From contig NZ_JAHZMP010000007.1 in the NCBI RefSeq assembly GCF_020748465.1, positions 1-64,000 on the forward strand: a stretch of DNA of 64,000 nucleotides, in the 5' to 3' direction. This document shows, piece after piece, positions 17,641-25,584 of the stretch. The notes under the pieces were generated by a model. That model ran no database searches. It saw only the letters and a program-made list of their open reading frames with translations, and was not told where the DNA came from. A program made the position numbers and the translations under genes. Each line of letters begins with the position of its first letter. The stretch's first letter is position 1. This DNA comes from Terrisporobacter mayombei (GTDB taxonomy: Bacteria; Bacillota; Clostridia; Peptostreptococcales; Peptostreptococcaceae).

Positions 17641-17812
17641 TTGATTAGATATCAACTAAATCTCAAACTATCTAGGTAAAAGCTAGCATTGTCTAACCTT
17701 TTGATAGTATTAAAAAGTTTGAGAAACATAAGTCAAAAGCTTAGGCTATCACCTATGTCTTTTGCGATAAGCTCTAGATTTGATAGTTTATATTTCAATC
17801 TAGAGCTTTTTA
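17641..17812 (+). promoter_or_regulatory. Structured 5' leader with terminal intrinsic terminator, upstream of yhaM; class not recognised
   Basis: Between punA and yhaM lie bases that look like a cis-regulatory leader. TCTCAAAC (17661-17668) pairs with GTTTGAGA (17717-17724), enclosing ACTATC/GATAGT and AGGT/ACCT pairings. A second domain has ACATA/TATGT and CAAAAG/CTTTTG pairs (17727-17764). A terminator stem, AAGCTCTAGATT with AATCTAGAGCTT plus T-run, fills 17769-17812. AGCTTA at 17738-17743 can also pair with TAAGCT at 17767-17772, which would break into the base of the terminator: a plausible antiterminator switch. It does not match the purine, SAM, TPP, FMN, lysine, glycine, c-di-GMP or T-box cores that I know. 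Confidence 0.55.
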
Positions 17813-17843
17813 ATGACTAATTTTATAATTAAGGAGAAATATT

Positions 17844-18740
17844 ATGACAGACAAAAAATCATATCTTAAAGATTTAAAAGATGGTAGTGTAAAAATTTCT
17901 CTTATGGTAAATAAGAAATTGTATAAAGATGGAAATAAGATGCTTTATTTATTAAGTGATAAAAGTGGATATATAAATGCAAAAATTCCTGTAAAAGTAA
18001 AACTAGAACCAGGACAAGTTATTGAAATTGAAGGCGTTAAAGATTATGTTTTAGATGTTTTTCAAGTTAAGATAATAGAAGACTACAATATTGATGATTA
18101 TCTTGCAACTGTAAATAGAAATATTGATGAAATTATGGAAGATATTGAAGCAATAAGTAGGGAATGTATAACTTCACCACAAGGTAAAATGTTAGATGAT
18201 TACTTTTTCAAAGATGAGAAATTTTTAGAAAAATTTAAACGAGGAATTGGTGGAGTTAGCATGCATCATAATTATATCGGAGGATTGGCGGAGCATACTT
18301 TTGGTGTAATGTATTTGACAAAGATATTATGTGATATATATGATTGTAGAAGAAGAGAAATTGCAGTTTTAAGTGCGAAACTTCATGATATAGGTAAAAT
18401 TTATGAAATGGATTATAGTGGTCCTTTTAAATATACTTTAGAAGGAGAACTCGAAGGCCATATTGTTATTGGTGTACAAATGATTGATAGAGGCATTATG
18501 GACTTGAACATTCCTTTTAGTGAAGAGTTTGTCACAAGAATAAAAGGATGTATTACTCAACATCATGGTAAGTTGGAATATGGTTCACCTAAAAAAGCTA
18601 ATATGGAAGAATCCATAATATTAAATTTTGCTGATACTGTTGATGCTACTTTAAATAAAATTAATCAAGTTAAAGAAGAAACAAAAGAAGGTACTTGGTC
18701 TGTGTATGATAAAAAGATGGAAACTAAGCTTTATCTATAA
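17844..18740 (+). CDS. yhaM: 3'-5' exoribonuclease YhaM family (OB fold plus HD domain)
   Basis: A 298-residue cytoplasmic nuclease-like protein. Residues 15-80 form an OB-type nucleic-acid-binding domain (LYLLSDKSGYINAKIP, GQVIEIEGVKDY), and residues 155-290 a metal-dependent HD domain with MHHNYIGGLAEHT, KLHDIGK and TQHHGKLEYGSP. This matches YhaM/CBF1, which trims RNA and DNA from the 3' end. AAGGAGAAA precedes the ATG. It lies behind a structured leader with a terminator, which would make its expression conditional. Confidence 0.9.
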   Translation: MTDKKSYLKDLKDGSVKISLMVNKKLYKDGNKMLYLLSDKSGYINAKIPVKVKLEPGQVIEIEGVKDYVLDVFQVKIIEDYNIDDYLATVNRNIDEIMEDIEAISRECITSPQGKMLDDYFFKDEKFLEKFKRGIGGVSMHHNYIGGLAEHTFGVMYLTKILCDIYDCRRREIAVLSAKLHDIGKIYEMDYSGPFKYTLEGELEGHIVIGVQMIDRGIMDLNIPFSEEFVTRIKGCITQHHGKLEYGSPKKANMEESIILNFADTVDATLNKINQVKEETKEGTWSVYDKKMETKLYL

Positions 18741-18764
18741 TAATAGTACAAAAATGGGGGAAAA

Positions 18765-19547
18765 ATGATGAATGATAAAAATATGAGAGTAGGAATATCT
18801 TCATTAATATTTAATATAAATGAAGCTTTAGAAATTTGTAATAAAAATAAAGAAATAAACCATATAGAAATAGGTATTGATAACATTTATGATTGTAAAG
18901 AACTTAAAAAATATGAAGATAATATAAAAGAACTTGATTTAAGTGTGGGGATTCATTTGCCCATGGAACTTAATCCATGTGAAGATATTATATTTATTAA
19001 AGAAAAGTGGATAGAATATATTAACATATTAAGAAAAGAATTGAAACTTTTAAATGTATCATATTTTAATATGCATTTAGGCTATGTTATGACAAATAGG
19101 TTAAGTAAAAATAAAGAAAAGTACTTAAATAATATAGTAGACTTTTTCAATAAATTATCATTAGAAAAAAATCACCTATATATTACAATAGAAAACACTT
19201 ATACAAAAGGTGGAGATTTTTCTAGTTTGGGGAATGATGTAGAAGATTTTAAATATATTTTTGAACGTAATCAAACCATAAGTTTTTGTTTTGATAGTGG
19301 ACACAATTTAATTTGTAAAAGTAATTATAACTTGTTAAAGAATAAAACAAGAGTGATTCATCTTAATGATAATCATGGAATTGAAGATGAACATCTAGGT
19401 ATACTTAAAGGAAATTTAAGTGAAGAAGAATTAAAAAATATTTTATCTTTAAATCCTGAATTTATAGTACTTGAGATGAATCTAAATCATATAGAAGAAT
19501 CATTAGATATTTTAAAACAACATAATGTCTTTAAAAATAAAAAATAG
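18765..19547 (+). CDS. Sugar phosphate isomerase/epimerase-like TIM-barrel protein
   Basis: A 260-residue protein resembling the xylose isomerase-like / AP endonuclease 2 family. The acidic and histidine metal ligands of that fold can be traced: HLPMELNP, MHLGYV, ITIENTY, FCFDSGHNL, VIHLNDNHG and IVLEMN. Those families use two or three divalent metals for isomerisation, epimerisation or DNA repair; this one is short and the substrate is unknown. Start chosen at the first of two adjacent ATGs behind GGGGGAAAA. It lies 24 bases after yhaM and may share its transcript. Confidence 0.75.
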   Translation: MMNDKNMRVGISSLIFNINEALEICNKNKEINHIEIGIDNIYDCKELKKYEDNIKELDLSVGIHLPMELNPCEDIIFIKEKWIEYINILRKELKLLNVSYFNMHLGYVMTNRLSKNKEKYLNNIVDFFNKLSLEKNHLYITIENTYTKGGDFSSLGNDVEDFKYIFERNQTISFCFDSGHNLICKSNYNLLKNKTRVIHLNDNHGIEDEHLGILKGNLSEEELKNILSLNPEFIVLEMNLNHIEESLDILKQHNVFKNKK

Positions 19548-19604
19548 TTCATATTATTGACAAAAACATAACAAATATTATATTCTTACTCCTAGGAGGG
19601 ATTT

Positions 19605-20273
19605 ATGAATAATAATATTTATAATACTTTTGTAAAAGTAATAGAAGGTTTTAAGAAAGATAAAAATGTTAAGTCTATCATTCATGTAGGTTCTAGCAAA
19701 GAAAAAATTTATGAAGAAAATCCTAAAGTAAATGATATAGACTTATTTATTATTTTAGAAAATCAAGAAAAAAATCAGATTAGGAAAGTTGAAAAAATTG
19801 ATGAAATAGAGTTTGATTTTAATTATATTTCTATAAAGGGTTGTTATGACTTTATAGAAAGTAAAACATATTTTTTTCTTAATATAAAGGATGGAAAATT
19901 ATTATATGATGAAAATGATTTTGGAAAAGGAATTTTGTCATTATGTGAAGAAAAATATAAAGAAGGACCAAATAAATTATCAAAAGAAGAAAAAAGATTT
20001 CGCACCAATCAGTTACTATCAGATATATCAAGGTTAAAACAGAAAGATGAATATGAAGAGTTTGAATATGATTTTCTAATCTATATGTATTTAAATAAAA
20101 TCATAAAAATGTATTATCTTATTAATGATATTTGGCTACCAAAAGATAAAAAGTTACTAAAGTCTTTAAAGATGCGAGAACCTACACTATATAAATTAAT
20201 ATGTAATGTTAATGGATCTGATAAATATAAAAAAATAATAAAAGTAACAGACTATATTTTAAAAAATTTATAA
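19605..20273 (+). CDS. Nucleotidyltransferase-fold protein of unknown target
   Basis: A 222-residue cytoplasmic protein. Its N-terminal part carries a degenerate nucleotidyltransferase motif: HVGSSKEKIY followed by VNDIDLFIILEN (a GS...DxD pattern), and a possible third acid in EIEFDFNYIS. The C-terminal half is helical and charged. Similar minimal transferases modify small molecules, tRNA or proteins, or act as toxins paired with HEPN proteins; no HEPN-like partner is adjacent here. AGGAGGGA precedes the ATG. It ends 15 bases before folE. Confidence 0.65.
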   Translation: MNNNIYNTFVKVIEGFKKDKNVKSIIHVGSSKEKIYEENPKVNDIDLFIILENQEKNQIRKVEKIDEIEFDFNYISIKGCYDFIESKTYFFLNIKDGKLLYDENDFGKGILSLCEEKYKEGPNKLSKEEKRFRTNQLLSDISRLKQKDEYEEFEYDFLIYMYLNKIIKMYYLINDIWLPKDKKLLKSLKMREPTLYKLICNVNGSDKYKKIIKVTDYILKNL

Positions 20274-20288
20274 TTTTGGAGGATAAAA

Positions 20289-20870
20289 ATGGGTGAAAAA
20301 AGAACAGTTGATAAACTTGCTATAGAAAAGGCAGTTAGAGAGATATTGATAGCAATAGGAGAAGACCCAGATAGAGAAGGATTAATAGGCACGCCAGATA
20401 GGGTAGCAAGAATGTATGAAGAAATATTTAGTGGACTTCATGAAGACCCTAGAGAACATCTAAAAGTTTTATTCAAAAATGAAAACCATGAGGAAATGGT
20501 AGTAGTTAAAGACATACCTTTTTATTCTAGTTGTGAACATCATTTAGTACCTTTTTTTGGAAAGGCTCATGTTGTCTATATACCAAAGGATGGAAAACTT
20601 ACAGGACTTTCTAAATTAGCAAGAGTTATAGAAACGTTTGCCAGAAGACCTCAGCTACAAGAAAGAATCACAAAAGAAACTGCAAATATTATTATGGAAG
20701 AATTAGAACCATATGGAGTAATGGTTGTAGTTGAAGCTGAGCATATGTGTATGACAATGCGTGGTGTAAAAAAACCAGGCAGTAAAACAATAACATCAGC
20801 AGTTAGAGGAATTTTTGAGAAAGATGCCTTAGCAAGAAGCGAAGCTATGAGTTTAATTAAATTTGATTAA
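20289..20870 (+). CDS. folE: GTP cyclohydrolase I
   Basis: A 193-residue enzyme converting GTP to 7,8-dihydroneopterin triphosphate, the first step of folate synthesis. Zinc ligands are in [18 protein letters not shown] and [32 protein letters not shown] is the family core split around residue 105-123. TTGGAGGAT lies before the ATG. First of four contiguous folate genes. Confidence 0.97.
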   Translation: MGEKRTVDKLAIEKAVREILIAIGEDPDREGLIGTPDRVARMYEEIFSGLHEDPREHLKVLFKNENHEEMVVVKDIPFYSSCEHHLVPFFGKAHVVYIPKDGKLTGLSKLARVIETFARRPQLQERITKETANIIMEELEPYGVMVVVEAEHMCMTMRGVKKPGSKTITSAVRGIFEKDALARSEAMSLIKFD

Positions 20871-20890
20871 TAGATATGAGGAGAAGATTT

Positions 20891-21682
20891 ATGTTTGAAT
20901 ATGGTAAAAAAACTTACATAATGGGAATTTTAAATGTTACTCCAGATAGTTTTTCAGATGGAGGAAACTATACAAATGTAGAAATAGCAGTTAAGCATGC
21001 TAAAGAAATGATTGAAGAGGGAGCAGATATAATCGACATAGGGGGAGAGTCTACTAGACCAGGTCATAAGTTTGTTTCAGCAGATGAAGAAATCGAGAGA
21101 ATAGTCCCTGTAATAAAGACACTTAAAAATAGTATTAATGTACCAATATCCATAGATACATATAAATCTCAAGTAGCTGAAGAAGCATTAAAGCTGGGAG
21201 TTTATATGGTTAATGACGTTTGGGGATTAACTTACGATGAAAATATGGCGAATGTTATAGGAAAATATGATGCTTCTGTTTGCATTATGCATAATCAAGA
21301 AGGAACGGATTATGATAAGGATATAATGGAGAGTATAAAAGAATTTTTAAAAAATAGTATAGATAAAGCTTTAAAGGCAGGAGTAAAAAAAGAAAAGATA
21401 GTTTTAGATCCAGGGATAGGATTTGGAAAAACTTTTGAACAAAATTTAGAAGTATTAAGAAGGCTAAATGAACTTAAAACCCTGGGATATCCAATTTTAC
21501 TTGGAACTTCAAGAAAATCAGTTTTAGGAAATATAGTTGGAGGAGAACCTAAGGAAAGAGTTGAAGCTACTGTGGCTACAACTGTCTGTGGAATAAGGGA
21601 TGGTGTTGAAATAGTTAGAGTTCATGATATAAAAGAAAATTTACAAGCTGCAAAAATTGCGGATAGAATATATAGAGGTTAA
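20891..21682 (+). CDS. folP: Dihydropteroate synthase
   Basis: A 263-residue TIM-barrel enzyme that joins p-aminobenzoate to dihydropterin pyrophosphate; target of sulfonamides. Motifs: MGILNVTPDSFSDGG, DIGGESTRPG, SIDTYKS, NDVWG, DPGIGFGKT, GTSRKS and RVHDI. An in-frame ATG at 20876 lies within the ribosome binding site GAGGAGA (20878-20884), so ATG 20891 is preferred. It is 20 bases after folE and two bases before folB. Confidence 0.97.
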   Translation: MFEYGKKTYIMGILNVTPDSFSDGGNYTNVEIAVKHAKEMIEEGADIIDIGGESTRPGHKFVSADEEIERIVPVIKTLKNSINVPISIDTYKSQVAEEALKLGVYMVNDVWGLTYDENMANVIGKYDASVCIMHNQEGTDYDKDIMESIKEFLKNSIDKALKAGVKKEKIVLDPGIGFGKTFEQNLEVLRRLNELKTLGYPILLGTSRKSVLGNIVGGEPKERVEATVATTVCGIRDGVEIVRVHDIKENLQAAKIADRIYRG

Positions 21683-21684
21683 TT

Positions 21685-22050
21685 ATGGATAAAATAATTT
21701 TAAGTAATTTAGGTTTTTACGGCTATCATGGAGTTTTGGAAGCAGAAAAAGTATTAGGACAAAAGTTTTTTATAGATGCTGAGCTTTTCCTTGATATAAA
21801 AGAGGCTGGAAGAAGTGATGATTTAACTAAATCTGCTAGTTATGCAGATGTATATGAAATAATAAAGGATATAACAGAAAATAAAAGATTTGATTTAATT
21901 GAAGCTTTGGCAGAGACAATTGCAGAAGAAGTTTTAGAAAGCTATAGTATGATTAAATCTATTATGGTTAGAGTAAAAAAACCAGAAGCACCTGTAAATG
22001 GTATTTTTGATTACTTTGCTGTGGAAATTAGGAGAGATAAAGATGAATAA
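21685..22050 (+). CDS. folB: Dihydroneopterin aldolase
   Basis: A 121-residue aldolase acting on dihydroneopterin to give 6-hydroxymethyl-dihydropterin. GFYGYHGVLEAEKVLGQKFF at the start and KKPEAPVNG near the end are the family signatures, with the catalytic tyrosine and lysine visible. Its last eight bases overlap folK. Confidence 0.95.
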   Translation: MDKIILSNLGFYGYHGVLEAEKVLGQKFFIDAELFLDIKEAGRSDDLTKSASYADVYEIIKDITENKRFDLIEALAETIAEEVLESYSMIKSIMVRVKKPEAPVNGIFDYFAVEIRRDKDE

Positions 22051-22537
22051 AGCTTACTTAGGTCTAGGAACTAACATGGGACATAGAGAAGGATATTTAA
22101 GACAAGCATGTAAAACTCTTCAGGAACATGGAAAAATTAATATTTCAAAAATATCAAAAGTCTATGAAACAAAGGCATGGGGATATACGGAGCAAGATGA
22201 TTTTTTAAATATATGTATGGAGATAGAAACCTCATTATCTTCTATAGAATTATTAGAAATTTGTCATGCAATAGAGGAAATGTTAAATAGAGAAAGAACA
22301 ATAAAATGGGGACCGAGAACTATTGATGTGGATATTTTATTTTTTAATAATATAATAAGTGATGATGAAAGATTGACTTTACCACATCCAAGAATAAAAG
22401 AAAGGGCTTTTGTACTAATTCCTCTTATGGATTTAAATAAAGAATTGATTATTAATAATAAACCCATATCATATTATCTTTCTAAATTAAGTAAAGAAGA
22501 AAGAGATGAAGTTAAAGAGGTTAGCGTAAATATTTAA
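22043..22537 (+). CDS. folK: HPPK, 2-amino-4-hydroxy-6-hydroxymethyldihydropteridine diphosphokinase
   Basis: A 164-residue kinase that pyrophosphorylates 6-hydroxymethyl-dihydropterin. Signatures: YLGLGTNMGHREGYL at the N-terminus and KWGPRTIDVDILFF, with the magnesium-binding aspartates DVD. The frame is open from 21998, but ATG 22043 with AGGAGAG just upstream gives the normal N-terminus. Last gene of the folate operon, followed by a terminator. Confidence 0.95.
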   Translation: MNKAYLGLGTNMGHREGYLRQACKTLQEHGKINISKISKVYETKAWGYTEQDDFLNICMEIETSLSSIELLEICHAIEEMLNRERTIKWGPRTIDVDILFFNNIISDDERLTLPHPRIKERAFVLIPLMDLNKELIINNKPISYYLSKLSKEERDEVKEVSVNI

Positions 22538-22555
22538 GTAATTCTAATTAGCAAA

Positions 22556-22601
22556 GAGAAGGTTAATTTGCATATTCAGTGTAAATTGGACCTTCTTTTT
22601 T
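22556..22601 (+). terminator. Intrinsic terminator after folK
   Basis: AGAAGGTTAATTT pairs with AAATTGGACCTTCT with a small bulge; a T-run follows. Confidence 0.75.
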
Positions 22602-22602
22602 A

Positions 22603-22655
22603 TTGCCACCAATTGAAGGTAGTGCTATAATTTTCATAACCCCATAGGGGGGATA
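22603..22655 (+). promoter_or_regulatory. Promoter plus CsoR-type operator of the MATE-csoR operon
   Basis: TTGCCA at 22603-22608 and TATAAT at 22626-22631 are spaced by 17 bases. Directly downstream, at 22637-22655, lies a C-run/G-run dyad: AACCCC, ATA, GGGGGG. CsoR-family repressors typically bind inverted C-tract/G-tract sites like this. Its place at the transcription start is suited to repression, and a CsoR-family protein is encoded as the second gene of the unit. Confidence 0.72.
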
Positions 22656-22669
22656 TTAGGAGGCGGATT

Positions 22670-23998
22670 ATGGATTATTTACTTAAAAATAAAAATAACA
22701 TAATAACTATTACTACCTTAGCAATTCCTGTAATTATAGAGAATATACTACAAACTTTACTTGGAACTGTAGATACTTATTTTGCTGGACAAATCAATGA
22801 TAATGCTATTGCAGCCATAGGTGTAACTAACCTAATTATAAATGTATTTATTGTATTTTTTACAGCAATTAGCCTAGGAACAAGCGCCGTTGTTGCAAGA
22901 AATTTTGGGAAAGGAGAAATGGATAAGGTTAAAGAAGCTACGACTCAATCAATATTTTTAGGAATTATAATTAGTTTAGTGGTAGGAGTAATTAATATAT
23001 TATTTTATGAGCCGATTTTAAAAATATGTGGGGCAACTAATGAGATTTTAGACTTTACGATACCTTATTATTTGGTTGTCGCTGTGCCAATTATATTTTT
23101 GTGTTTATCATTAATTTTATCTAGTTGTTTAAGGTCAACCAAGGATACAAAAACACCAATGATTGCTTCAGTTTTTGCTAATGTGTTAAATATAATATTA
23201 AATATACTTTTTATAAAGGTGAATATGGGGATTATAGGGCTAGCTTTAGCAACAACTATTTCTAGATGTATGAACGTAGTTATTTTGTTAATTAAATTGA
23301 GAATGTGTAATATTAATATAAAAATAAATAAAGAGGTTATTAAAGGTGGAAAGGATACATTAAAAGCTATAATTAAAATTGGAGCGCCTGCAGGAATGGA
23401 AAAGTTAATAATGAGACTGGGTCAATTGGTTTATAATAGTATGATTATTTCAATTGGAGTATCAGCTTATGTTGCACATAATATTGCAGGAAATATTGAA
23501 AGTTACACTTATATTCCAGCACTAGGATTTGGCGTGGCAACGGCAACTCTTGTCGGTATTAGCTTAGGAGAAGGAGATAGTGAAAAATCAAAAGAAATAG
23601 TATATTTAGCTGATATAATAACCACTGTTTGTATGGTAGTAATAGGTATACTTTTATTTATATTTGCTCCACAAATAGTAAAAATATTTACAAGTACTGT
23701 AGAAGTACAAATTATGGTTGTTAATGTACTTAGATTAATTGCGCTTTTTCAATGTTTTATAGCTATAACGCAAATTTTTACCAGTGCATTGCAAGGAGCA
23801 GGAGATACTAAATTTCCTATGTATGCTACATTAATTGGAATTTGGGGTGTGAGAGTTGGTATAGGATATTTTCTAGGTGTAATAATGAATTTTGGGTTAT
23901 TTGGAGTATGGATCGCATATGCTATCGATATTACTGTAAGAGCATTCCTACTTATTATAAGATTTAATCATGGAAAATGGAAAAGTATAGCTATATAG
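22670..23998 (+). CDS. MATE family efflux transporter in a metal-sensor operon
   Basis: A 442-residue protein with about twelve membrane spans. Family signatures are IPVIIENILQTLLGTVDTYF, LGTSAVVARNFGKGE and SSCLRSTKDTKTPM in the first half, and GFGVATATLVGISLGEGD and LQGAGDTKFPM in the second. GGAGG lies six bases before the ATG. MATE pumps normally export organic cations; this one is co-transcribed with a CsoR-family sensor and preceded by a matching operator, so it may export a metal or metal complex, or protect from a linked stress. It is not closely similar to the MATE protein at 1151. Confidence 0.9.
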   Translation: MDYLLKNKNNIITITTLAIPVIIENILQTLLGTVDTYFAGQINDNAIAAIGVTNLIINVFIVFFTAISLGTSAVVARNFGKGEMDKVKEATTQSIFLGIIISLVVGVINILFYEPILKICGATNEILDFTIPYYLVVAVPIIFLCLSLILSSCLRSTKDTKTPMIASVFANVLNIILNILFIKVNMGIIGLALATTISRCMNVVILLIKLRMCNINIKINKEVIKGGKDTLKAIIKIGAPAGMEKLIMRLGQLVYNSMIISIGVSAYVAHNIAGNIESYTYIPALGFGVATATLVGISLGEGDSEKSKEIVYLADIITTVCMVVIGILLFIFAPQIVKIFTSTVEVQIMVVNVLRLIALFQCFIAITQIFTSALQGAGDTKFPMYATLIGIWGVRVGIGYFLGVIMNFGLFGVWIAYAIDITVRAFLLIIRFNHGKWKSIAI

Positions 23999-24022
23999 TT
24001 AAGTAGAAGGGAGATGAATAAC

Positions 24023-24316
24023 ATGGAAAATAATAAAGAACATAACCACAATCATTCTCACAAAAATACGAAAGCAGTAATTAATAGATTATCTAGAGCT
24101 ATTGGGCATTTGGAGTCTGTAAAAAGAATGGTAGAAGAAGGAAGAGATTGTAGCGAAGTTTTAATACAAGTCTCAGCTGTAAAATCTTCTATTAATAATG
24201 TAGGAAAAATAATTTTACAAGATCATATAGAACACTGTATTGTAGATGCTGTAGAAACTGGAGATGAGAAAGTTCTTCAAGACTTAAATAGCGCAATAGA
24301 TAAATTTATTAAATAG
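24023..24316 (+). CDS. CsoR/RcnR family metal-sensing repressor
   Basis: A 97-residue all-helical repressor of the DUF156 family. The metal residues are C43 (in GRDCSEV), H68 and C72 (QDHIEHC), with exactly the 25- and 4-residue spacings of CsoR proteins. The N-terminus is histidine-rich (H7, H9, H11, H13); H11 lies 32 residues before C43, the same spacing as the first ligand of nickel sensors such as RcnR and InrS. The resulting H-C-H-C set resembles InrS, though copper sensing is also possible. ATG 24023 is preferred over 24014, which abuts the GGGAG ribosome binding site. Likely represses its own operon by the site at 22637-22655. Confidence 0.9.
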   Translation: MENNKEHNHNHSHKNTKAVINRLSRAIGHLESVKRMVEEGRDCSEVLIQVSAVKSSINNVGKIILQDHIEHCIVDAVETGDEKVLQDLNSAIDKFIK

Positions 24317-24491
24317 AAATAATGTATTAATAAAATGATATATATTAAAAATATTTTTAAAATGGTGGATAGGGTATATATATTATTGACTTACTATTTA
24401 ATAATACATCTAAAGTTAATGTGCCATTATGAAGTTTTAATTTATAGGGCCAAAGTAGTCATGCGTAAATTTGATTAATGTAATATATAGG

Positions 24492-24523
24492 AAAAAGAGA
24501 GGTGTAAAATCCTCTCTTTTTTA
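24492..24523 (+). terminator. Intrinsic terminator downstream of csoR
   Basis: AAAAGAGAGG pairs with CCTCTCTTTT around an eight-base loop, with T residues after. Confidence 0.85.
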
Positions 24524-24651
24524 TATTTAAAAATAAAAAAGTTAAAAAGAATAAAATATTTTTTCTAACTAAATAATGTGAGACTAACACAACTGAAACT
24601 ATTGAAAATGCTTATATATTTTTATATTAAATAATTAAGAAATTGAAAAAA

Positions 24652-24668
24652 TGTTACTTATTTGTAAC
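24652..24668 (+). promoter_or_regulatory. WalR-like box
   Basis: TGTTAC, five bases, TGTAAC: a full match to the TGTWAH-N5-TGTWAH consensus known for WalR (YycF). The gene it precedes encodes a wall protein with a 3D domain, like the WalR target YocH of Bacillus. Confidence 0.55.
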
Positions 24669-24735
24669 TCTTTTTGTAAAAAAGCCTTTTAAAAGTTACA
24701 GAAATGTAATAAAATAGATTTATGGAATTGCAAAA

Positions 24736-24742
24736 TTCGACA
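24736..24742 (-). promoter_or_regulatory. Spo0A-like box
   Basis: TTCGACA on the plus strand is TGTCGAA on the minus strand, the core 0A box; flanking bases (TTGTCGAATTTT on the minus strand) also fit. Confidence 0.4.
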
Positions 24743-24790
24743 ACTACGAAAGTGATTAAATTAAAATAAAACAATAGCGGGGGAAGGCTT

Positions 24791-25552
24791 ATGATAAAAA
24801 AAACAATAAGAACTATTACTTTAACAGCAGCTATGATGTTAACTGTATCAGCTTTTGCACCAGTGAGTAAAGTAGATGCAGCTAATGTTTCAGGAACAGT
24901 AACAGTAACGTCATTAAACGTGAGAAGTGGAGCATCAACATCATATTCAGTAGTAGGAAAACTTAGTAAAGGTGAAAAAGTAGAAATATTATCATCAAGT
25001 AATGGATGGTATAAAATAGAATATGATAACAATAAAACTGGATGGTCATGTGATGACTATATATCAAAAAATACTACTACAGGAACAGTAACAGCAACTT
25101 CACTAAACGTAAGAAGCGGTGCGTCAACATCATATTCAATAATAGGAAAACTTAGTAAAGGTGAAAAAGTAGAAATATTATCATCAAATAATGGATGGCA
25201 TGAAATTAAATATTCACAAGACAGTACAGGATGGGTAAGTGCTGATTATATTACTACAACATCAGATAATTCTTTAAACAGTGTTGCAAAGACTTTAGAT
25301 GTTAAAGCTTATGCATATACTGGAGATGGAATAACAGCTACAGGAACAGTTCCAAAATACGGAACAATAGCAGTAGATCCAAGTGTAATACCATATGGAA
25401 CAAAGGTTTATATTAAAGAACTAGATAAAGTATTTACTGCAGAAGACTGTGGTGGAGCAATAAAAGGAAATACAATAGATATATTTATGCCAACAGAAAA
25501 AAATTGTAATGACTGGGGTATAAAAAATATAACAATAGAAATATTAAAGTAA
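24791..25552 (+). CDS. Secreted cell-wall protein: two SH3b domains plus 3D domain
   Basis: A 253-residue exported protein. A signal peptide covers residues 1-30 (cut near SKVDA/AN). Two near-identical bacterial SH3 domains follow (about 34-90 and 97-155; [13 protein letters not shown] occurs in both), binding peptidoglycan. The last 95 residues are a 3D domain ([48 protein letters not shown]), whose aspartates are shared with MltA/RlpA-type lytic transglycosylases. This resembles Bacillus YocH and Rpf-like stationary-phase proteins. Control by WalR and Spo0A is suggested by upstream boxes. GGGGGAAG precedes the ATG. Confidence 0.9.
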   Translation: MIKKTIRTITLTAAMMLTVSAFAPVSKVDAANVSGTVTVTSLNVRSGASTSYSVVGKLSKGEKVEILSSSNGWYKIEYDNNKTGWSCDDYISKNTTTGTVTATSLNVRSGASTSYSIIGKLSKGEKVEILSSNNGWHEIKYSQDSTGWVSADYITTTSDNSLNSVAKTLDVKAYAYTGDGITATGTVPKYGTIAVDPSVIPYGTKVYIKELDKVFTAEDCGGAIKGNTIDIFMPTEKNCNDWGIKNITIEILK

Positions 25553-25584
25553 AAAATGGCCAACAAATTGTTGGCCATTTTTTA
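25552..25584 (+). terminator. Bidirectional terminator between the 3D protein gene and brnQ
   Basis: AAATGGCCAACAA pairs with TTGTTGGCCATTT, with a T-run on the plus side and an A-run upstream that serves the minus strand, where brnQ ends. Confidence 0.9.

Larger units (their letters stand above)
24317..24790 (+). other. Intergenic stretch with terminator and control sites
   Basis: About 470 bases without a convincing gene. It holds a terminator at 24492-24523, a WalR-like box at 24652-24668, a Spo0A-like box at 24736-24742 and AT-rich sequence. A short transcript ending at the terminator is possible but I see no clear structure upstream of it. Confidence 0.5.

Noticed and set aside
17641..17812. 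6S RNA or a purine riboswitch before yhaM
   Set aside because: The ends do not pair as in 6S RNA, and the GTTTCTACC-type core of purine riboswitches is absent.
22637..22655. Zinc or iron regulator box before the second MATE gene
   Set aside because: The C-tract/G-tract dyad does not look like Fur or Zur sites and fits the CsoR-family gene in the same operon.
24361..24523. A small RNA gene ending in the 24492 terminator
   Set aside because: TTGACT at 24386 has no -10 at proper spacing and no stable structure precedes the terminator; left as intergenic.
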